From positions 1 to 55,744 of the forward strand of contig JAGAHX010000069.1 of NCBI GenBank assembly GCA_017626845.1: 55,744 nt of DNA, written 5' to 3'. Below, piece after piece: positions 42,290-50,698 of the stretch (position 1 is its first letter; each line of letters begins with the position of its first letter). Source of the stretch: Bacillota bacterium. Lineage in GTDB: Bacteria > Bacillota > Clostridia > Peptostreptococcales > Anaerovoracaceae. The notes under the pieces were generated by a model. That model was given only the letters and a program-made list of their open reading frames with translations, did no database searches and was not told where the DNA came from. A program made the position numbers and the translations under genes.

Positions 42290-43330
42290 TTATTCCGCTT
42301 TGCTGCGCTTTCCGGCTGCGGCTCTCTTCAGCTTGTCCAGACCGCCTTCCGGCATGTCCTTAAACTCCAGAATGCCTTTTTCGCGAGCCAGCTGCAGGAG
42401 TTTTTCGCCTTTCTCGGAACGCACGATGAGCTCGTTCCATCCCTTGTCCACGTCCCAGCCGTCGGCAGATCTGCCGCTTCCGACGGAGATGTCCGCGAAT
42501 TCCGCGGTCATGTCGTCGCAGGCCTTGCAGGCGGGCCGCACCAGCGGGGTCACCTCGTCCAGGTCGATGCTCACTTCGCTGCCATCCTTTTTACGGATGA
42601 CCAGGGAGTGATACTTGCTGGGCGGAATGTCCATGTGGGCGATCTCCTCCAGCGGCACGTACTTCGCCGCCAGTTCCTTTAAGCCGTCCCAATCCAGGCC
42701 CCAGCCGCAGAACAGACCGATCACCAGACCGATGTTGTCCGCGTTGTTGTCCCGGTCGGGATAGGGCTTCGACAGCATCTTATAGGTCGCCAGGGTCTTG
42801 CACGCGGTGCCGACCACGGCGATCTTTTTGTATTCGTCCGTCTTCAGGGCTTCGTTCAGCTTCGCCAGTGTCGGGGCGATGCGGAAGGAGCTACCCCGGC
42901 AGGCCATGATATCTTCGGCAGATGTCGCCAGGAAGCCTTCCGGATCGTCGCCGTTCATATGGTTCAACACCGCGGCGTCGATCAGGCCTTCGGCCAGCGC
43001 CAGCTTCAGCAGCGCCGTTACCGTGCCACCGTGCTGGGCGCCGTCTCTATCCGCCGGATCCGCCGACCGCACCAGATACAGCCCCTTGCAGGGACCGATG
43101 TCCGGGTCAACGTCCGTAGCGTCGAAAAACTTGCCCCGCAGCGCGTCCCTGTCGTAGGGCATCCGGGGGCAGAACGCCTGGCAGCGGCCGTCTTTGCGGT
43201 CGCAGTCGAACAGCCACACCGTGCGGCCGTTCCAGCTTCCCCAGTAGGGGCACATGCCCTGGCAGGCGCCGCAGGAAGTGCAGAGATCCTTCTTCAATAC
43301 CTGGGTATCCAATGCATATGTACTCAGCAT
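42290..43330 (-). CDS. Coenzyme F420 hydrogenase/dehydrogenase beta-subunit-like iron-sulfur flavoprotein
   Basis: A 346-residue FrhB/FdhB-family protein. The N-terminus has a cluster motif CTSCGACQGMCPYWG with extra cysteines (FDCDRKDGRCQAFCP). A mid-domain cysteine lies in GTACKTLATY and another pair in RPACKACDD. Family members carry FAD and iron-sulfur clusters and pass electrons to varied acceptors; F420 use is not expected in this organism. It is last in a minus-strand operon with ketoacid oxidoreductase genes, so it probably takes electrons from, or feeds them to, that enzyme or its ferredoxin. Confidence 0.83.
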   Translation of the reverse strand: MLSTYALDTQVLKKDLCTSCGACQGMCPYWGSWNGRTVWLFDCDRKDGRCQAFCPRMPYDRDALRGKFFDATDVDPDIGPCKGLYLVRSADPADRDGAQHGGTVTALLKLALAEGLIDAAVLNHMNGDDPEGFLATSAEDIMACRGSSFRIAPTLAKLNEALKTDEYKKIAVVGTACKTLATYKMLSKPYPDRDNNADNIGLVIGLFCGWGLDWDGLKELAAKYVPLEEIAHMDIPPSKYHSLVIRKKDGSEVSIDLDEVTPLVRPACKACDDMTAEFADISVGSGRSADGWDVDKGWNELIVRSEKGEKLLQLAREKGILEFKDMPEGGLDKLKRAAAGKRSKAE

Positions 43331-43345
43331 GATCTCTCCTCCTTC

Positions 43346-43612
43346 CTAACCCTGCAGCACCTGGGGATACGCGAAGATACGCAGCTCGATCTTGTCTGCG
43401 CCCTCCGGCATGTAATCCGCCAGGGCAAATCTGTTGTTGCAGAGGTGACCCTTCGCAATATAGCCGTAGCCGATGGGCTGAAACGCCTTCAGCTTTTTTT
43501 CATACAGCAGGTCCGTAAGGGCCTCGATCTGCGTGGACACAGGCAGCGCACCGGTCCAATCCGTACCGGTCTCGGGGTCGTACAGCCGGACGTTTACGAG
43601 TCTTTCGCTCAT
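43346..43612 (-). CDS. 88-residue protein of the ketoacid-oxidoreductase operon, unknown
   Basis: A small protein starting MSERLVNVRLYDPETGTDW. Alternating hydrophobic strands and a central helix (IEALTDLLYEKKLKAF) hint at a beta-grasp-like fold, and the chain ends in KIELRIFAYPQVLQG. No cofactor motif and only one cysteine are seen. It starts inside the iorB stop (ATGA overlap) and ends 16 bases before the FrhB-like gene, so it is firmly embedded in the operon. It was not recognised as a known family. A subunit or linker between IorAB and the FrhB-like protein is the simplest inference. Confidence 0.72.
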   Translation of the reverse strand: MSERLVNVRLYDPETGTDWTGALPVSTQIEALTDLLYEKKLKAFQPIGYGYIAKGHLCNNRFALADYMPEGADKIELRIFAYPQVLQG

Positions 43613-44232
43613 CTTACCGCCTCCTTTGCCGCTTTGCACCCAAGGGCGAACACCTTCTGATTCAGGGCAAGCACGGCGCCTTTAAAGCGCTGCGCCACGA
43701 CCTCCTCCAGGGCCTTCGTGTCCAAAGGTGCGCCTTCCAGACAGCTGAACGCGCCGATGAGCGCGATGTTTGCCGCTCTCGAATCGCCGCATTCCAGCGC
43801 GATGTCCGCCGCGGGCACCTGGATCGCCTCCTTGCAGAGGCTGTCGATCTCCGCCTTCAGGTCTTCCAGATCGGGATAGACCGTGCGGCCTCTCAGCACG
43901 CTCTGGGGATAGACCGGCCGCGGATCGTATATGATACGGGTACCGGGATTGGCGTAGCGCCGCGCGATGCGCAGCGTTTCCAGCGGTTCGAAGCCGATGA
44001 TGAAGTGAGCCTCCCCTGCGGGGATCAGCACTCCCAGGTCCGTATCGGCGGAGACGCGCACGTGGCTCATGACGGAACCGCCTCTCTGGGCAGCGCCGTA
44101 GGTCTCGCCTTCCGCGACGCGGTATTCCAGGTCGTTCATGGCGCTGGCCGCGAGTTCCGCCGCCAGCACGTTGCCCTGACCGCCGATGCCGCAGATGACG
44201 ATGTTCAGCGGGTCATACGCGAGTTGTTTCAT
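43609..44232 (-). CDS. iorB: Indolepyruvate ferredoxin oxidoreductase beta subunit-like
   Basis: A 207-residue gamma-type domain of 2-ketoacid:ferredoxin oxidoreductases. It has the motif IVICGIGGQGNVLAAEL followed by EGETYGAAQRGGSVMSHVR. The start at 44232 overlaps the iorA stop by four bases (ATGA). With IorA it oxidatively decarboxylates aryl-pyruvates, or related keto acids, to acyl-CoA with ferredoxin as acceptor. The length fits IorB. Confidence 0.88.
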   Translation of the reverse strand: MKQLAYDPLNIVICGIGGQGNVLAAELAASAMNDLEYRVAEGETYGAAQRGGSVMSHVRVSADTDLGVLIPAGEAHFIIGFEPLETLRIARRYANPGTRIIYDPRPVYPQSVLRGRTVYPDLEDLKAEIDSLCKEAIQVPAADIALECGDSRAANIALIGAFSCLEGAPLDTKALEEVVAQRFKGAVLALNQKVFALGCKAAKEAVR

Positions 44233-46115
44233 GCCTTGGCCTCCTCTCTTTCCACGATGATGGCGCCCTGGGGGCACAGCTTGGCGCACACGCCGCAGCC
44301 TACGCAGCTGACGGGGTCGATCGTGGCCTTACCGGCCTTGAAATCCCAGCTGTTGCCGGGGCAGCCCCACACGCGGGAGCAGAACCGGTCGCAGCCGCAG
44401 CCGTCGCCCAGGCACTTGTTCTGATCCACCCATACCGTGATCTTCTCCTTGCGGCTCTTGGCCATCAGCGTGGCGCAGGGCTGCTTCATGATGAGGACCT
44501 TCAGGCCGGGACGGTGCATCAGTTCTGTGAGCAGGTCCGTGGTCTCCTGGATCTCGAAGGGGTCTGCCTCTTCCACGGTACAGTTCATGGCCTCGCAGAT
44601 CGCCCGGATGCTCATCGGCTTCACCTCGTCGCCCATGGCCGTAAGGCCGGTGCCCGGGTGGGGCTGGAAGCCCGTCATGGCCGTGGCGGAGTTGTCCAGC
44701 ACGATGAGGGTCATGTTGGAATTATGATAGCTGGCATTGCACAGGCCCGGAAGCACGGTGTGGAAGAACGTGGAGTCGCCGCACATCGTTACGACGGGCT
44801 GGTCCATGCCGTAGGCCGAGAGCTGACCCAGGCCTTCCGCCACGTTGATGCCGGAGCCCATGCAGTTGTTGATCTGATAGGCATACTGGCCGGGTTCCGC
44901 GCCTGCCATGAAGTAGCAGCCGATGTCGCCCACGACGACGCCGGGCACCTTTTCCCGGCGCATGGCCTGCTTGAGCACAAAAAATGTCGCTCTGTGGGGG
45001 CAGCCGGCGCAGAAGTTGAGGTCGCGTTCCAGCAGCGGCTCGTCGGACACCTTCTGGCGAGGCGGCTGGGGAATGCCGGTAAAGGTAGAAACGGCGGGCA
45101 GCACGTGGTCGGGATCCAGCTCGCCCACGCGGTTGATGGTGCCCTCGCTGCGGCCGTAGAACTTCAGGTTCAGCTGTTCGCGGCCTGCCAGGTTCATCAG
45201 GGCATCCTCCAGGAAGGGGTCGACTTCCTCGACCGTCAGCACTTCCTCTGCAGTGCGCATCTTATCCAGCAGCATTCTTTCGGGGATGGGCCAGATGGTG
45301 CCCAGCTGCAGCAGTCCTACGTCCTTGGGATCGCCCAGCAGGCCCAGGGCCTCCTTCGTGTATAGGCAGCCGGTGCCGCCCGCTACGATGAGCTTCTTCG
45401 GGTGCGCGGGGCCGCTGTAGTGGTTATAGGGGCTCTCCTCGAACAGGTCTCTCGCCTGCTCCAGAGAATCCAGCATGATCTGGTGCCGGAACGACACGCA
45501 CACCATGCGGTCCCATTCGTCCACCACGTCCAGTTTTCTCTGGACCTGCGGAATGGCGCCGAGGGAGACAGAGCCTCTGCCGTGGCAGACCCGAGTCGTG
45601 AGCCGGATGATGACCACCTGCTTCGTCTGTTCGGAGATCTCGAAGGCGTAGGGAACCATGTCCTTGGCCTCCTGCATGTTCGTGGGCTCCAGCATGGGAA
45701 CGGAAGCCGACAGCGCCATGTGGCGGGAGTCGAACTCGTTGGTGCTGGAATGAGAACCGGGGTCGTCGCTGGTGACCACCACCACGCCGCCCTTGATGCC
45801 GTGCTGCGCCGCACAGAACAGCGCGTCCGCGATGCACAGCAGCCCGTTCTGCTTTACGATGCAGATGGAACGGGCGCCGGCGAGGCTGGTGCCGAGGCAG
45901 GCCTGGAAAGCCGCTACCTCGTTAGTGGCCCACTGGGCGTAAAAGTTGCGCTCTTTCGCAATTTTACCCAGCATGCCGAGGATCTGCGACGAGGGGGACC
46001 CGGGATAAGACGCGGCGAAATGGATGCCGCTCTCCACAGCGCCGCGCACGATCGCTTCGTTGCCCTGCATCAGGACGATCCTGCCCGGCGCGTCTGTAGT
46101 CAATGTCCAATCCAT
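44229..46115 (-). CDS. iorA: Indolepyruvate ferredoxin oxidoreductase alpha subunit-like
   Basis: A 628-residue subunit. The N-terminal pyruvate-oxidoreductase alpha domain starts near MQGNEAIVRGAVESG. A thiamine-diphosphate domain has CGDSTFFHTVLPGLCNASYH and VLDNSATAMTG. The C-terminal ferredoxin domain has CLGDGCGCDRFCSRVWGCPG and CVGCGVCAKLCPQGA. This matches IorA. The start at 46115 is chosen over an in-frame TTG at 46142. It leads iorA-iorB-88-residue protein-FrhB-like. The usual job is degradation of aromatic amino acid keto acids. Confidence 0.9.
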   Translation of the reverse strand: MDWTLTTDAPGRIVLMQGNEAIVRGAVESGIHFAASYPGSPSSQILGMLGKIAKERNFYAQWATNEVAAFQACLGTSLAGARSICIVKQNGLLCIADALFCAAQHGIKGGVVVVTSDDPGSHSSTNEFDSRHMALSASVPMLEPTNMQEAKDMVPYAFEISEQTKQVVIIRLTTRVCHGRGSVSLGAIPQVQRKLDVVDEWDRMVCVSFRHQIMLDSLEQARDLFEESPYNHYSGPAHPKKLIVAGGTGCLYTKEALGLLGDPKDVGLLQLGTIWPIPERMLLDKMRTAEEVLTVEEVDPFLEDALMNLAGREQLNLKFYGRSEGTINRVGELDPDHVLPAVSTFTGIPQPPRQKVSDEPLLERDLNFCAGCPHRATFFVLKQAMRREKVPGVVVGDIGCYFMAGAEPGQYAYQINNCMGSGINVAEGLGQLSAYGMDQPVVTMCGDSTFFHTVLPGLCNASYHNSNMTLIVLDNSATAMTGFQPHPGTGLTAMGDEVKPMSIRAICEAMNCTVEEADPFEIQETTDLLTELMHRPGLKVLIMKQPCATLMAKSRKEKITVWVDQNKCLGDGCGCDRFCSRVWGCPGNSWDFKAGKATIDPVSCVGCGVCAKLCPQGAIIVEREEAKA

Positions 46116-46156
46116 AGAATGTCTCTCTTTCACAATTGCCAATAATTACTGTTTCA

Positions 46157-46191
46157 ATTATACTGCATTCTCTCGCAAACGGTACTATACT
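46157..46191. promoter_or_regulatory. Divergent promoter region of iorA and SLH genes
   Basis: On the minus strand TATAAT (46157-46162) serves iorA; on the plus strand TATACT (46186-46191) serves the SLH gene. TCTCGCAAACGG lies between them (about 46171-46182) and resembles the TTCGCAA-type motif of the transport operons. Neither promoter has a strong -35. Confidence 0.45.
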
Positions 46192-46253
46192 TTAAAGCAA
46201 GAAAGAACAATTCTACGGTATTTCATCCGCAGTGATCAGGAAGGGAGAAGAAG

Positions 46254-48602
46254 ATGACACAAACAAAACGCAGAACCCTCGCCCTTACGGCCGTTCTGAC
46301 GGTCCTGGCCGTCTGCGCCTGCCTTGCCTTTACCCAGGGCACGGCTTACGCGGAAGGCGGACCGGTCATTACCAAGCAGCCGGAGAGCGTGGAAGTCAAC
46401 TATCCGGACGGAGCCCGGTTCCACGTGGAAGTGGCGGATCCGGACAGCGTCGCGTCCTATCAGTGGCAGCTGACGGACGGCTATAACCTGTTTACGTTAA
46501 AAGGCACCTCGGCCAAGACCGACACCCTGGAGATCCCCGCCACGGAGCAGGATACGCCGCAGCTGGCGGTCTCCTGCCTCATCACGGATAAGGACGGAAA
46601 CACCGTGGAGAGCGAGCCCGCTACGCTGAACGTCCTCAACAAGGAAGTGGACAAGACCGTGCTGTACGTGGTGGACCAGGCGGTAGAGCCCGGCGAAACG
46701 CTGGATCTGGCCAAGACCAGCCTGGGAAGCGGCACCGTCGCCTTCGATAAAGACGGCGTCCATATTACGGTGACGGATCTGAAACTGGACAATTCCTCCG
46801 TAGTCTGCGACCAGCAGCTGGCACCGGGCACCGGTTTCTTTTTCATCCGCAGACACAGCGAAGTGCCGGAATACCATTTCCGGTTTGTCGGTGACTGCAC
46901 GGTCAACAACACGTTCTACGATCCGGAATACCACGGCGCAGGCGTGGATTTCAACGCCTATTTCGGAAGCGGAGACGATGAGGATCATCCGACGGTCATC
47001 CTGGAGGGCGGCCAGAACGCCAGACTCACCTTGAAGGGCGGCAGCAACGCCATCTACACCGACGGCAACGTGGAGATCGACGTCAATCTGTTTACCGAAC
47101 CCAACGGCGATATCTTCATGGACGGCATCCGCTGCCATACGCTGCTTCTGGACGAGGGCGCCCTGGCAGAGCTGAAGACCAACGGCACCGGCGTCTTTAC
47201 CCTGGGCGATCTGCGGCTGTTTGAGAACGCATCTCTCAACATTCACTCCACGCCTGCTCCCGTTGCGGTCGGCGCGACGGCCAAGAGCATCGTCATGCTG
47301 GGCGGGTCACTCTATGCGGACGGCGCCGGCATCTCCATCGACGGGCACGCTGACCCGACCAGATTCGTCCCGGAGGGCAAATATCTGGCCATGATGAACG
47401 GCGTCGCCATGGAAGGCGCAGCAAGCAGCGTCAACCTGAAGAACAGTTACCTGAACATCTTCCTGCATGCGGATGAGGCGGAAGAGCCCTTTGCCGTGAA
47501 TTTCAACGGCATCATCGGAAACGATGCCAACCATTCCATCACCATGGACGGCGGCGTCATCCATGTGACGGTGGAAGCGCCCCAGGTGGAAGGCTGCGCG
47601 GCGGTCGTCCTGGGCGGCAAGCTTCTGATGGAGAACGGAAGCCTCCTGTACCCCTACGTCAGCACGGCGGGCGAAGCCCACGGCGTGGAGATCAATAGAG
47701 AACTGAATATCAACGGATCCACGATCGATTCCTACGTCGAATCCTCCACCGGTGCCAAGTCCTACGGCGTGGTCTGCGGCAGCGCGGTGCTGAACGGCAG
47801 TATTGACGGCGACCTGCTGCATTCCAAGGCGGTGAACGGCCTCGCTTTCGCGGCGGATACCGGTGAACGCACGGAGAAGGAGATCCCCTTCGAAGCGGGA
47901 TACGAACCGAAGCAGATCGTTCTGGAAGGTTCAGCCGCGCTCACCCTGCCCAAGGACGGCGTCTTTGCGCTCTTCGCGGTGCCCGGCTACGGCGAATTCA
48001 TCCAGGCCGAGACCGTGTTCGATCCGGCGAAAAAGACGGACCCCGCAGAGGAAGTGACGATCGCACAGACGGCGGACAAGTTCCCGTTCGAAGACGTAAA
48101 GGAGAGCGATTACTTCCGCAAGGCGGTAGAGTGGGCCTACGGAGAAGGCATTACGGGCGGCAAGACCAAAACGCTGTTTGCCCCCGCAGACACCTGCACC
48201 CGCGCGCAGATGGTAACGTTCCTGTGGGCAGCCAGCGGCAAGCCGGAGCCCAAGACGGCAGAGAATCCGTTCAAGGACGTACCCGAAGATTACTACACCA
48301 AGGCCGTGCTGTGGGCCGTGGAGAACGGCATAACGGCAGGCATTTCTGCAGATGAATTCGGTCCCGGCCGCACCGTGACCCGGGGCCAGGCCATGACGTT
48401 CCTGTACGGAGCCAAGGACCGTCCCGAAGCCGGCACGGCGCCTTTCGAGGACGTAAAGGAGAGCGATTATTTCGCGAAACCCGTCGCCTGGGCCTATGAA
48501 AACGGCATCACCAGCGGCAAGACGAAGACTGCCTTCGGTCCGAATGACCCCTGCACCAGAGCGCAGATCGTAACCTTCCTGTATCTGCTCTTCGCAGAAT
48601 AG
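46254..48602 (+). CDS. Secreted surface protein with three S-layer homology domains
   Basis: A 782-residue exported protein. The signal peptide is residues 1 to about 32 (KRRTLALTAVLTVLAVCACL, cleaved near AYA-EGG). A short immunoglobulin-like domain follows (about 35-130). A long repetitive beta-rich region (about 140-590) with many Asn/Gly turns is suggestive of a beta-helix. Three SLH domains span about 603-782, each with a ITxGKTKTxF-type core and a TRAQxVTFL motif. The SLH domains anchor it to the secondary cell-wall polymer. An adhesin or carbohydrate-binding role is possible. Start at 46254 behind GGGAGAAG. Confidence 0.88.
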   Translation: MTQTKRRTLALTAVLTVLAVCACLAFTQGTAYAEGGPVITKQPESVEVNYPDGARFHVEVADPDSVASYQWQLTDGYNLFTLKGTSAKTDTLEIPATEQDTPQLAVSCLITDKDGNTVESEPATLNVLNKEVDKTVLYVVDQAVEPGETLDLAKTSLGSGTVAFDKDGVHITVTDLKLDNSSVVCDQQLAPGTGFFFIRRHSEVPEYHFRFVGDCTVNNTFYDPEYHGAGVDFNAYFGSGDDEDHPTVILEGGQNARLTLKGGSNAIYTDGNVEIDVNLFTEPNGDIFMDGIRCHTLLLDEGALAELKTNGTGVFTLGDLRLFENASLNIHSTPAPVAVGATAKSIVMLGGSLYADGAGISIDGHADPTRFVPEGKYLAMMNGVAMEGAASSVNLKNSYLNIFLHADEAEEPFAVNFNGIIGNDANHSITMDGGVIHVTVEAPQVEGCAAVVLGGKLLMENGSLLYPYVSTAGEAHGVEINRELNINGSTIDSYVESSTGAKSYGVVCGSAVLNGSIDGDLLHSKAVNGLAFAADTGERTEKEIPFEAGYEPKQIVLEGSAALTLPKDGVFALFAVPGYGEFIQAETVFDPAKKTDPAEEVTIAQTADKFPFEDVKESDYFRKAVEWAYGEGITGGKTKTLFAPADTCTRAQMVTFLWAASGKPEPKTAENPFKDVPEDYYTKAVLWAVENGITAGISADEFGPGRTVTRGQAMTFLYGAKDRPEAGTAPFEDVKESDYFAKPVAWAYENGITSGKTKTAFGPNDPCTRAQIVTFLYLLFAE

Positions 48603-48610
48603 AACCGCAT

Positions 48611-48669
48611 TAAAACACAAGGGGACAGGTACATTGTGTTGTACGACACAATGTACCTGTCCCTTTGTG
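48611..48669. repeat. Perfect palindrome between SLH and HpaI genes
   Basis: GGGACAGGTACATTGTGT (48623-48640) pairs perfectly with 48647-48664 around a six-base loop. An outer AACACAA/TTGTGTT pair extends the stem to about 26 bases with one mismatch. It lies between two convergent genes and probably terminates both. It is related in layout, but not in core sequence, to the CGGGGACGGTTCT repeats. Confidence 0.8.
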
Positions 48670-48674
48670 TTCTG

Positions 48675-49454
48675 CTACCGGATCCCTTCGTGGATCGCGG
48701 CGACTTCTTTTTTATAGGCGTCGGTAAAGAGGACAAAGTCCAGGCTGTGAGCCACGCCGGCATAGCCTTCTGCGAGGAGCGCATGCGCCTCCGGTGGGGT
48801 CATAGACAGGATATAGCAGGGCTTGCCCGCCGCCTTGCAGGCCTTTAAGACCCGCTCTTTGGCCGCCAAATACGTCTCGCTTTGGAACTGTCCCGGAATA
48901 CCCAGACAGGTGGAGAGGTCGAAGGGGCCGATAAAGATGCCGTCCAACCCGTCGATCGCAACGATCTCCTCGATCTGCTCCAGCGCTTCCTTCGTTTCGC
49001 ACTGGGGGATGAGCATCAGCTTTTCGTTGCTGCGCGCATAATAGTCTTCGAGGGGTCCCTTCGTCCATTCCGCGTAGCCGAAGCCGGCGCCTCTGCCCTT
49101 GATAAAGCCCCGGTTGCCGACAGGGGTATATTTGGCCAGGTCCACGGCCTTTTTAAAGTCGTCCAGGCTGCGCAGACAGGGAACGATAATGCCCTGCGCA
49201 CCGCAGTCTGCCGCCCTTTGGATCTCTTTATGGGTCACGTCGGCGACGCGCACCACCGGCACCAGTCCGCCCCCTTCCGCCGCGCGGATGAGCTCCTGCA
49301 TATCCATCGTATCGAAGGGGCCGTGCTCCGTGTCGATGACCACGAAATCCAGGCCCGTATAGCCCAAGCACTCCATCATGGAGGTGTTGCCGGCGGAGAA
49401 AAACGTGCCGACGGCAGGCTTGCCCGCCGCATACAGTTCTCTCAGTTTGTTCAT
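48675..49454 (-). CDS. HpcH/HpaI family aldolase
   Basis: A 259-residue class II pyruvate-type aldolase. Landmarks are VIDTEHGPFDT, ARG-region VPVVRVADVTH, IIVPCLRSLDDF, the metal ligand Glu in LIPQCETKEAL, and IFIGPFDLSTCLGIPGQF. Members cleave 4-hydroxy-2-oxo acids to pyruvate and an aldehyde. The substrate may be a sugar-acid derivative or a hydroxylated aromatic product. The start at 49454 is the first with a ribosome-like GCAGGTG. Divergent from a zinc alcohol dehydrogenase, which could reduce the aldehyde or oxidise a sugar. Confidence 0.87.
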   Translation of the reverse strand: MNKLRELYAAGKPAVGTFFSAGNTSMMECLGYTGLDFVVIDTEHGPFDTMDMQELIRAAEGGGLVPVVRVADVTHKEIQRAADCGAQGIIVPCLRSLDDFKKAVDLAKYTPVGNRGFIKGRGAGFGYAEWTKGPLEDYYARSNEKLMLIPQCETKEALEQIEEIVAIDGLDGIFIGPFDLSTCLGIPGQFQSETYLAAKERVLKACKAAGKPCYILSMTPPEAHALLAEGYAGVAHSLDFVLFTDAYKKEVAAIHEGIR

Positions 49455-49485
49455 AAAAATCACCTGCCTTCTCTGTGTCTTCTCG

Positions 49486-49514
49486 ATTATATACCAAAAA
49501 ATTGTATACATGTC
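49486..49514 (-). promoter_or_regulatory. HpaI promoter overlapped by a GntR-like operator
   Basis: TATAAT (49486-49491, minus strand) is the -10 box. ATTGTATACATG (49501-49512) sits in the spacer/-35 region and resembles the perfect palindrome at 23703-23714. A second TATAAT on the plus strand near 49550 could serve the dehydrogenase gene. Confidence 0.5.
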
Positions 49515-49603
49515 ATCCGCATCACTACCAACCCGAAATTTTTGTGTATAATAGACAAGAGAAAGGACTCCGGGCCGGTCGGTCCGCGGTAAGAAGTTGC
49601 GTT

Positions 49604-50632
49604 ATGAAGGCATTAAAGTTAGTTGCTCCCGGCACGATGGAAGTGCAGGAGGTTGAGATCCCTAAGTGTGAACCCGGCGACGTTCTCATCAAAGTCGCTT
49701 ACGCAGGCATCTGCGGCACAGACCTGCACGCCTACAAGGGCGAATATTCCCGCACCAAGTTCCCCGTCGTTTTAGGCCACGAGCTGTCCGGCGTCATTAC
49801 CGCGGTCGGCGAAGGGGTGACCAAATTCAAGGTCGGTGACCGGGTCACCTGCGAATCCACCTACAAGCCCTGCGGCACCTGCCGGTACTGCAAGAAGAAG
49901 GAATATAACCTGTGCGGCCACCGCATCGGCATCGGCACCAACAAGGACGGTGCCTTCGAAGAGTACATGACCATGCAGGAAGACAGAGTCTGGAAGCTGC
50001 CCGACAACGTGTCCCTGCGCAGCGCAGCGATCTCCGAGCCTCTGGCCTGCGCCACCCACTCCGTCATGGAGATCGGCAAGGTCCAGGAAGGCGAGACCGT
50101 GGTGGTCTTCGGTGCCGGCGCCATCGGACTGATGGTAGCCCAGGTAGCTGTAGCAGTCGGCGCGACCGTCATTCTGGCGGGCCTCACCATCGACGAACCG
50201 AGATTCGGCATCGCCAAGGAGATGGGCGTGCAGCGCTGCGTGGACCAGATGAAGGAAGACCTGGTGGAAGTCGTGATGGGCATGACGGACGGCGGTGCAG
50301 ACGTAGCGGTCGAGTGCTCTGGCGCAGTACCCGCGTTTGCCAAGGCGTTCGACGTGCTGCATAAGGGCGGCCGCATCATCCAGATGGGTCTGTTTAAAGG
50401 CGATTCCATCCCCATGCCCTGGGAGAAGGTCGTACAGAACGAGATCTCGATCTTAGGCAGCCGCAGCCAGAAGCCCAGCTCCTGGCAGAAGGCCATGGAT
50501 CTGTTTGCCTCCGGCAAGATCGTTCCGGAAAAGGCCGTCACCATGGAAGTGCCCGTGGAAGAATGGAAGGAAGCGTTCGATACGCCGCCTTCCGGCAAGA
50601 AGTTCATCAAGTTCGACGATTTCGGCGAATAG
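49604..50632 (+). CDS. Zinc-dependent alcohol dehydrogenase (threonine/polyol type)
   Basis: A 342-residue medium-chain dehydrogenase. The catalytic zinc site is YAGICGTDLHAYKG and GHELSGVITAVGEG. The structural zinc loop is CGTCRYCKKKEYNLCGH, and the cofactor motif is VVFGAGAIGLMVAQVA. It is close to L-threonine, sorbitol and related polyol dehydrogenases. The ATG at 49604 has only a weak AAGAAG upstream. The gene ends at a terminator, so it is probably transcribed alone. Divergent HpaI aldolase suggests a shared sugar or sugar-acid route. Confidence 0.88.
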   Translation: MKALKLVAPGTMEVQEVEIPKCEPGDVLIKVAYAGICGTDLHAYKGEYSRTKFPVVLGHELSGVITAVGEGVTKFKVGDRVTCESTYKPCGTCRYCKKKEYNLCGHRIGIGTNKDGAFEEYMTMQEDRVWKLPDNVSLRSAAISEPLACATHSVMEIGKVQEGETVVVFGAGAIGLMVAQVAVAVGATVILAGLTIDEPRFGIAKEMGVQRCVDQMKEDLVEVVMGMTDGGADVAVECSGAVPAFAKAFDVLHKGGRIIQMGLFKGDSIPMPWEKVVQNEISILGSRSQKPSSWQKAMDLFASGKIVPEKAVTMEVPVEEWKEAFDTPPSGKKFIKFDDFGE

Positions 50633-50640
50633 CGATCCCC

Positions 50641-50667
50641 GGCGCAGAGGTCTCTCTGCGCCTTTTT
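50641..50667 (+). terminator. Terminator after the alcohol dehydrogenase gene
   Basis: GGCGCAGAG (50641-50649) pairs with CTCTGCGCC (50654-50662) around a four-base loop, followed by TTTTT. Confidence 0.92.
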
Positions 50668-50698
50668 GTACGCAGAAAGATAATTGAAGGAGGCAAGC

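Noticed and set aside
46116..46142. Upstream TTG start for iorA
   Set aside because: The nine extra residues are not family-like, and the ATG at 46115 fits the IorA N-terminus.
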